Assembly: GCA_002798295.1 (NCBI GenBank)
Contig: NWQT01000002.1
Span: 1 to 41,311 of the forward strand
Length of the DNA stretch: 41,311 nucleotides
Reading direction: 5' to 3'
Origin: Lysobacteraceae bacterium NML07-0707
GTDB lineage: Bacteria > Pseudomonadota > Gammaproteobacteria > Xanthomonadales > Xanthomonadaceae
The translations under genes were made by a program, and so were the position numbers. Below are positions 34,575 to 41,311 of the stretch, one piece after another (the first letter of the stretch is position 1; every line of letters begins with the position of its first letter). The notes beneath the pieces were generated by a model that worked only from the letters and a program-made list of their open reading frames with translations, was not told where the DNA came from and ran no database searches.

Positions 34575-35678
34575 ATGATTTTTGAAAAGATCGACCACTC
34601 CGGTCACGAACAAGTGGTTTTCTGCCAAAACAAAGATGCCGGCCTCAAAGCCATCATCGCCATCCACAACACCGTGCTTGGGCCGGCCCTGGGCGGCACC
34701 CGCATGTGGAATTACGCCAGCGAGCAGGAAGCGCTCACCGATGTGCTGCGGCTCTCGCGCGGCATGACCTACAAGAGCGCCGTGGCCGGGCTGAACCTGG
34801 GCGGCGGCAAGGCGGTGATCATTGGCGACCCGGCCAAGGACAAGTCCGAAGCACTGTTCCGCGCCTTCGGCCAGTTCGTGCAGTCGCTGGGCGGGCGCTA
34901 CATCACCGCCGAAGATGTCGGCATCGATGTCAATGACATGGAATACGTCTATCGTGAAACCGAATACGTTACCGGCGTGCATCAAGTTCATGGCGGCTCG
35001 GGCGATCCTTCGCCATTCACCGCCTATGGCACCTTGCAGGCACTGATGGCCACGCTCAACAAGAAATTCGGTGATGAAGAAGTCGGCAAATACAGCTATG
35101 CCGTGCAAGGACTGGGGCATGTGGGCATGGAGTTCGTCAAGCTGCTGCACGAGCGCGATGCCAAGATTTTCGTCACCGACATCAACCCCAAGCTGGTGGA
35201 CAAGGCGGTGACCGAATACGGCGCCGAAGCCGTCGGCCTGGATGAAATCTACGATGTCGCCGCCGATGTCTATGCCCCGTGCGCACTGGGCGGCACCCTC
35301 AACGAAAACACCATTGACCGCCTCAAAGCCCAGGTCATCTGCGGCGCGGCCAATAACCAGCTGGCGCATAACGGCATTGGTGATGAACTGACCCGTCGCG
35401 GCGTGCTGTACGCCCCCGATTACGCGGTCAACGCTGGCGGCGTGATGAACGTGGCGCTGGAGCTCGAAGGCTATAACCGCGAACGCGCCATGCGCATGAT
35501 GCGCAGCATCTATCACAATCTCTCGCGCATCTACCAGATCGCCGAGCGTGATGGCATCCCCACCTACCAGGCCGCCGACCGCATGGCCGAAGAGCGCATC
35601 GAAAAAATCGGCCACCTGAAACTGGCCACCCGCAGCGGCGCACCGCGCTTCCAGGGACGCATCCGCGGCGGGCACTAA
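34575..35678 (+). CDS. ldh: Leucine/branched-chain amino acid dehydrogenase
   Basis: Oxidatively deaminates leucine, valine and isoleucine to their keto acids with NAD. 367 residues, full length: [38 protein letters not shown] (K67 and catalytic K79), TAEDVG, the Rossmann GLGHVGMEF and [26 protein letters not shown] precedes the ATG. 20 bp separate it from isovaleryl-CoA dehydrogenase, making a two-gene leucine-degradation operon, divergent from icmF. Confidence 0.95.
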   Translation: MIFEKIDHSGHEQVVFCQNKDAGLKAIIAIHNTVLGPALGGTRMWNYASEQEALTDVLRLSRGMTYKSAVAGLNLGGGKAVIIGDPAKDKSEALFRAFGQFVQSLGGRYITAEDVGIDVNDMEYVYRETEYVTGVHQVHGGSGDPSPFTAYGTLQALMATLNKKFGDEEVGKYSYAVQGLGHVGMEFVKLLHERDAKIFVTDINPKLVDKAVTEYGAEAVGLDEIYDVAADVYAPCALGGTLNENTIDRLKAQVICGAANNQLAHNGIGDELTRRGVLYAPDYAVNAGGVMNVALELEGYNRERAMRMMRSIYHNLSRIYQIAERDGIPTYQAADRMAEERIEKIGHLKLATRSGAPRFQGRIRGGH

Positions 35679-35698
35679 TCCACAAGGACTCCAAAATC

Positions 35699-36856
35699 AT
35701 GCAAATCCCCAAGTTGAACGAAGAAATCGATGCCCTGCGCGATGCCGTGCGCCGCTTTGTCGAGGCTGAAGTCGCCCCGCGCGCGGTCAAGACCGACGAA
35801 GAAAACGCCTTCCCGCAGGAGCTGTGGCCGATGCTGGGTGAAATGGGCCTGCTTGGTCTCACCATCCCCGGCGAATATGGCGGCAGTGGCATGGGCTATC
35901 TGGCGCATCTGGTGGCGATGGAGGAAATCTCCCGCGCCTCGGGCGCCATTGGCCTGAGCTACGGCGCGCATTCCAACCTGTGCGTCAACAATCTGTATGC
36001 CAACGGCAATGAGGCCCAACGCCAGAAATACCTGCCCAAGCTGTGCAGCGGCGAATGGAAAGGCGCACTGGCCATGAGCGAGCCGGGCGCAGGCTCGGAC
36101 GTGGTCGGCTCGATGAGCTGTCGCGCCGAACTCAAGGGCGATGTCTGGGTCGCCAACGGCAACAAGATGTGGATTACCAACGGCCCGGAAGCCGACGTGC
36201 TGATCGTTTACATGCGCACCGCGCCGAAAGAGGCCGGCAGCCGAGGCATGACCGCCTTCATCGTCGAAAAGGGCATGAAGGGCTTTTCCACCGCGCAGAA
36301 GCTCGACAAGCTCGGCATGCGCGGCTCCAATACTTGCGAGCTGGTATTCGAAAACTGCGAAATTCCCGCAGAAAACGTACTGGGCGAAGTCAACCAGGGC
36401 GTCAAGGTGCTGATGAGCGGCCTCAATACCGAGCGCCTGGTGCTCTCCGGTGGCCCCATCGGCCTGATGCAGGCCGCGCTCGATATCGCCCTGCCCTATG
36501 TGCGCGAACGCAAGCAGTTCGATACCGCCATCGGCACCTTCCAGCTGATGCAGGGCAAGATTGCCGATATGTACACGGCACTGGCATCCAGCCGCGCCTT
36601 CGCCTACCAGGTCGCCCGCGACTACGACGCCGGACACAAGAGCCGCATCGATGCAGCGGCGTGTCTGATGCACAGCAGCGAAGCGGCCGTGAACGTCACC
36701 CTGGAAGCCATCCAGGCGCTCGGCGGCAACGGCTATATCAACGAATACCCCACCGGCCGCCTGCTGCGCGATGCCAAGCTCTACGCCATTGGCGCCGGCA
36801 CCAATGAAATCCGCCGCATGCTGATTGGCCGCGAGTTGTTCAACGGTCACGGCTGA
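35699..36856 (+). CDS. ivd: Isovaleryl-CoA dehydrogenase
   Basis: FAD-dependent oxidation of isovaleryl-CoA to 3-methylcrotonyl-CoA in leucine breakdown. 385 residues with [29 protein letters not shown], the catalytic glutamate E245 in [14 protein letters not shown] (the position specific to isovaleryl-type enzymes) and the closing [22 protein letters not shown] lies upstream of ATG 35699. Downstream genes for carboxylation (liu genes) are not in this window. Confidence 0.95.
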   Translation: MQIPKLNEEIDALRDAVRRFVEAEVAPRAVKTDEENAFPQELWPMLGEMGLLGLTIPGEYGGSGMGYLAHLVAMEEISRASGAIGLSYGAHSNLCVNNLYANGNEAQRQKYLPKLCSGEWKGALAMSEPGAGSDVVGSMSCRAELKGDVWVANGNKMWITNGPEADVLIVYMRTAPKEAGSRGMTAFIVEKGMKGFSTAQKLDKLGMRGSNTCELVFENCEIPAENVLGEVNQGVKVLMSGLNTERLVLSGGPIGLMQAALDIALPYVRERKQFDTAIGTFQLMQGKIADMYTALASSRAFAYQVARDYDAGHKSRIDAAACLMHSSEAAVNVTLEAIQALGGNGYINEYPTGRLLRDAKLYAIGAGTNEIRRMLIGRELFNGHG

Positions 36857-36872
36857 TTGAGACCGCTTGCAA

Positions 36873-36909
36873 ACAACAAGGGCGAGTCATAACGACTCGC
36901 CCTTGTTGT
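36873..36909 (+). terminator. Terminator after the leucine operon
   Basis: ACAACAAGGGCGAGTC and GACTCGCCCTTGTTGT form a perfect 16-bp stem around ATAAC, 16 bp past the ivd stop. Confidence 0.9.
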
Positions 36910-36924
36910 ATCAACTTTATTTAC

Positions 36925-37056
36925 TCAATTTTTATCAGTCTTGACCGCCACAAAGCGGGTACCGCCGCGGCCTACCAGTCGCAGGGTGACAGTATCGCCA
37001 GGGCTGATACCAGCCTTGTCGGCCGCGCCACCGGCTTCCACATTGTGCTGACCAGC
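36925..37056 (-). pseudogene. C-terminal scrap of a PDZ-like protein
   Basis: A minus-strand frame ends QHNVEAGGAADKAGISPGDT and VTLRLVGRGGTRFVAVKTDKN before a TGA at 36925. The AADKAGISPGDTVTLRL rhythm resembles a PDZ or similar beta domain. Upstream it merges with IS3-type transposase sequence in other frames, so the parent gene seems to have been cut by an insertion. The parent cannot be named. Confidence 0.45.
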
Positions 37057-37072
37057 GCACTGCGTGCCGACA

Positions 37073-37302
37073 CTCCTCTTGCGCCATGCGTTGCAGCACT
37101 GACAACTTGAAGTCTGCACTGTGGTGACTGAACTTCTTGTCAAGCTCCTGCACATCCTGCACTTGATAGTGCCTTGACCCAGCGCCTAATCGTCGCTTGA
37201 TCGAGGCGATAAGGCTGCGCTGTGGTTTCAAGGCCTGATTCTCCTGATGCGTAGCTTTGCACTACGCCCAGCTTGAATGTCTCACTGTCTGTACTTCGCC
37301 AT
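37073..37302 (-). pseudogene. Decayed IS3-family (IS150-type) orfA
   Basis: Starting near ATG 37302, pieces in different frames spell ETFKLGVVQSYASGESGLET, LDQATIRRWVKA and then KKFSHHSADFKLSVLQRMAQ. These are the two helix-turn-helix blocks of IS150-group OrfA. At least two frameshifts and the loss of everything after make it non-functional. The terminal inverted repeat is still visible at 37328-37352. Confidence 0.65.
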
Positions 37303-37327
37303 GAAAACACCCCAAGTTTTGGACGGG

Positions 37328-37352
37328 TGTCCAACTTTTGGGCGGCAGTTCA
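37328..37352 (-). mobile_element. Left inverted repeat of IS150-type remnant
   Basis: On the minus strand the segment begins TGAACTGCCGCCCAAAAG and continues to a GTTGGACA box, the usual start of IS150-group elements beginning with TG, 26 bp upstream of the orfA ATG. No matching right end was found. Confidence 0.5.
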
Positions 37353-37392
37353 TTATTTTGGCGGGCTTTTTATGCCTGCTCAGAGGCTCATA

Positions 37393-39257
<1,865 letters not shown>

Positions 39258-39263
39258 CAAAGT

Positions 39264-39288
39264 CATGGCAGGCTTGATGCCTGCCATG
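39264..39288. terminator. Terminator between convergent genes
   Basis: CATGGCAGGC-TTGAT-GCCTGCCATG, a perfect 10-bp stem in the gap between the DUF502 and rhlE stops. Confidence 0.75.
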
Positions 39289-39299
39289 AAACACGCCAA

Positions 39300-40568
39300 T
39301 CAACGCTGCGGCCTTTGCCCGCCTTTTGCCTGACGCGCGCCCTGCCCTTCACGGCGCGGCTTTTGTACACGGCGCTGGCTCTGTGGCCGTCCGCGGCCAG
39401 GTTTGGGCAGATGGCCTTCCAGGCGCAACGGCTTTTCCGGCTCAAAGCCGCGCACGGTCTTGATTTCGATTTCGGTTTTCAAAAGTCGCTGAATCTGCCG
39501 CAGCAGCGCCGCTTCTTCCTGCGCCACCAATGAAATCGCCTCGCCCTGCACGCCATTGCGGCCAGTGCGGCCGATGCGGTGCACATAGTCTTCGGCCACC
39601 ATCGGCAAATCATGGTTGATGACCAAGGGCAGCGCCGGAATATCCAGCCCGCGCGCCGCTACATCGGTCGCCACCAGAATGCGTATCTTGCCGGACTTGA
39701 ACGCATCCAGCGCTTTTTGACGCGCCGCCTGGCTCTTGTTGCCGTGGATGGCCAGCGCCGGAAGGCCGGCTTTTTCCAGCTGTTCGGCGAGGCGATTGCA
39801 ACCATGCTTGGTCTTGCCGAACACCAGCACGCGCTCGGTATGACGGGCAACCAGAATGTCCACCAAGAGGTCACGCTTTTTATTGCCATCCACCGGATGC
39901 ACGCGATGGACGATGGTGTCGGCCACGGCATTTTGCGCCGCCACCTGCACTTCTACCGGCGACTTCAGATAGTCCATCGCCAATGCCTTGATGCGCGGCT
40001 CGAAGGTGGCCGAGAACAGCAGCGACTGACGCTCGGCCGGCACCCGTGCCAGGATGCGCTTGATGGCGGGCAAAAAACCCATGTCCAGCATCCGGTCGGC
40101 CTCGTCCAGCACCAGCACTTCCACGGCATCGAGCTTGGCGGTGCCGCGCTCAAGATGGTCAATCAGGCGCCCTGGGCAAGCCACCAGCACATCCACGCCA
40201 CGCTTGAGATTGTCGACCTGCGGCTGCATGCCGACGCCCCCAAACAGCAGGGTGATATTCAGGCGCAAATGGCGGGCATAGGTTTTCAGATTGTCCGCCA
40301 CCTGCACCGCCAGCTCGCGGGTTGGAACCAGCACCAGTGCGCGCGGTTTGCGTGGACCTTTGGCCGGGGTTTGCCTGGCCAGACGTTGCAGCATCGGCAG
40401 ACCGAACGCGGCCGTTTTGCCCGTGCCGGTCTGTGCCCCGCCCAGCAAGTCGTGGCCTGCCAATACCTGCGGAATGGCCTGTTGCTGGATAGGCGTGGGC
40501 GTGCTGTAACCGGCTTCGGTCAAGGCGCGCAACAAGGCGGGCGAAAGCCCGAGCGATTCAAAACTCAT
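39300..40568 (-). CDS. rhlE: DEAD-box RNA helicase RhlE-type
   Basis: 422 residues. Q motif (FESLGLSPALLRALTEAGYS, TPIQQQAIP), AQTGTGKTAAFGLP, PTRELAVQV, LDEADRMLDMGF, SATFEP, ARGLDIP and HRIGRTGRNG are all intact. A short Arg/Gln/Lys-rich C-terminal tail (QSQRRVQKPRREGQGARQAK) is typical of RhlE and binds RNA. Unwinds RNA in ribosome assembly and decay. Start ATG 40568 with GGAG upstream. A two-codon-biased basic tail is the only unusual feature. Confidence 0.94.
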   Translation of the reverse strand: MSFESLGLSPALLRALTEAGYSTPTPIQQQAIPQVLAGHDLLGGAQTGTGKTAAFGLPMLQRLARQTPAKGPRKPRALVLVPTRELAVQVADNLKTYARHLRLNITLLFGGVGMQPQVDNLKRGVDVLVACPGRLIDHLERGTAKLDAVEVLVLDEADRMLDMGFLPAIKRILARVPAERQSLLFSATFEPRIKALAMDYLKSPVEVQVAAQNAVADTIVHRVHPVDGNKKRDLLVDILVARHTERVLVFGKTKHGCNRLAEQLEKAGLPALAIHGNKSQAARQKALDAFKSGKIRILVATDVAARGLDIPALPLVINHDLPMVAEDYVHRIGRTGRNGVQGEAISLVAQEEAALLRQIQRLLKTEIEIKTVRGFEPEKPLRLEGHLPKPGRGRPQSQRRVQKPRREGQGARQAKGGQRPQR

Positions 40569-40902
40569 GAAAACTCCAGTATTGGCATGCAGACAAGTTC
40601 TGCATGTTTGAAACCCGGAGCTTTCCTGCCGCGCTGCGAGATCCTGTAATGAAACACACCCGATGGGCATGGCCGCGCATGAAGGGGGTGCGGAGAATGT
40701 GCCGACCTAGAGCGACAGCAACAAACTTGAGGAAAACGAACCTAACCTGCGCAAGCGCCGCCATGATACGGCAAATGCCGAGGTCAGTGCTGACTTAAAC
40801 AGCCGCATTGCCGAACTCAGAATTTGTAACCGTAAGCTTCCCCAATCGCCAGACATGCCATAAGTAGAACTTTCTGGCCTGATTCCCCAGCCAGGAGTCT
40901 CC

Positions 40903-41167
40903 ATGAAGAAGTCCCGTTTTACTGAAACCCAGATCGTCTCCATCCTCAAGCAAGCCGATGCCGGTGTCCCCGTCAAGGATATCTGCCGACAGTCCGGCAT
41001 CAGCATGCCGACTTCACAAGTGGAAGTCGAAGTACGGCGGCCTTGAGGCCTCCGAGCTGCGCCGGATCAAGGATCTGGAAGCGGAGAATGCTAGGCTCAA
41101 GCGGCTGTATGCCGAGCTGGCACTGGACAACGCAGCGATGAGGGACTTAATCGCAAAAAAACTGTAG
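40903..41167 (+). pseudogene. IS3-family (IS407-type) orfA with frameshift
   Basis: ATG 40903 with CAGGAG upstream starts MKKSRFTETQIVSILKQADA, then GVPVKDICRQSGIS. Around 41003-41023 the frame shifts; continuing in another frame gives HKWKSKYGGLEASELRRIKD followed by LEAENARLKRLYAELALDN and MRDLIAKKL. Together these are a complete IS407-group OrfA, interrupted by a small deletion where NATYYKWKSKYGG would be expected. OrfA is thus inactivated unless sequencing error is responsible. Confidence 0.8.
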
Positions 41168-41311
41168 GGCCGGCGCAGAAACGCGAGGCGGTGCGGTATC
41201 TGCCCCAGGTACACGCCCGCCCCCTGAGCCGGTCCTGTCAGTGCATCGGCCTGTCACGAGCCGCTTGGTATCGACCGCCGCCGCACTGGACAGTGCGTGA
41301 TGCCGAGGTCA
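41155..41311 (+). mobile_element. IS3-family orfB start, cut by window edge, with slippery site
   Basis: Seven A residues at 41155-41161 are the slippery site at which ribosomes shift by -1 from orfA to orfB in many IS3 elements. In the -1 frame the sequence reads TVGPAQKREAVRYLPQVHAR and SRSCQCIGLSRAAWYR to the end of the window, the N-terminus of the DDE integrase OrfB. The catalytic part lies outside. Confidence 0.75.

Noticed and set aside
34431-35675. N-terminal extension of the icmF frame
   Set aside because: It is antisense to leucine dehydrogenase; homology of IcmF begins at the ATG at 34430.

Overview
The window joins two kinds of DNA. Positions 1 to about 12,800 hold a complete type I-C CRISPR-Cas locus flanked by insertion-sequence debris. 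From about 12,900 to 41,311 lies ordinary GC-rich chromosome (about 60% by eye). Its gene content (smpB/ratA/rnfH, fused isobutyryl-CoA mutase, leucine and isovaleryl-CoA dehydrogenases, many exported peptidases, a TonB-dependent receptor, RhlE, tgt) suggests a Xanthomonadales-like gammaproteobacterium. This assignment is inferred from gene families, not from a marker gene.

CRISPR-Cas region, read right to left on the minus strand: cas3, a 300-bp intergenic segment, cas5 (Cas5d), cas8c (with an internal start for Cas11c), cas7, cas4, a foreign AT-rich membrane/coiled-coil gene, cas1, cas2, leader, and 40 repeats with 39 spacers. Three points stand out. (1) The cas3-cas5 gap holds a degenerate mini-CRISPR (pseudo-repeat, guide, pseudo-repeat). 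Its guide matches, after a TTC PAM, 10 of 11 seed bases of a site touching a promoter in the same gap, and the mismatches fall at positions 6 and 12. This is the architecture of Cascade-guided CreTA/CreR autoregulators. (2) The 483-residue gene between cas4 and cas1 has two membrane segments, a long coiled coil and much lower GC than the cas genes; it is a candidate CRISPR-linked membrane effector. (3) The cas genes contain several Neisseriaceae DNA uptake sequences of more than one dialect, while I noticed none in the chromosomal part, so the module probably came from Neisseriaceae. Overlapping spacers independently reveal the PAM as TTC, and at least three spacers abut parS-like centromere palindromes.

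Chromosomal part: an exported pyrophosphatase and an exported purple-acid-type phosphatase diverge from a TonB-dependent receptor, with two Pho-box-like sites between them (12.9-17.9 kb). Next come rnfH/ratA opposite smpB, and an S41-type protease with a LolA-like exported protein. A minus-strand run follows (M14 peptidase, lipoprotein, amidohydrolase and a paralogue that lost its metal ligands), then a palindromic intergenic repeat, an S9 peptidase, SstT, and an LD-carboxypeptidase. Branched-chain acid catabolism genes (icmF divergent from leucine dehydrogenase and isovaleryl-CoA dehydrogenase), IS remnants, tgt, a DUF502 membrane protein and rhlE complete it. The window ends in a frameshifted IS3-family element. 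Together the chromosomal genes suggest a proteolytic, amino-acid-using lifestyle.
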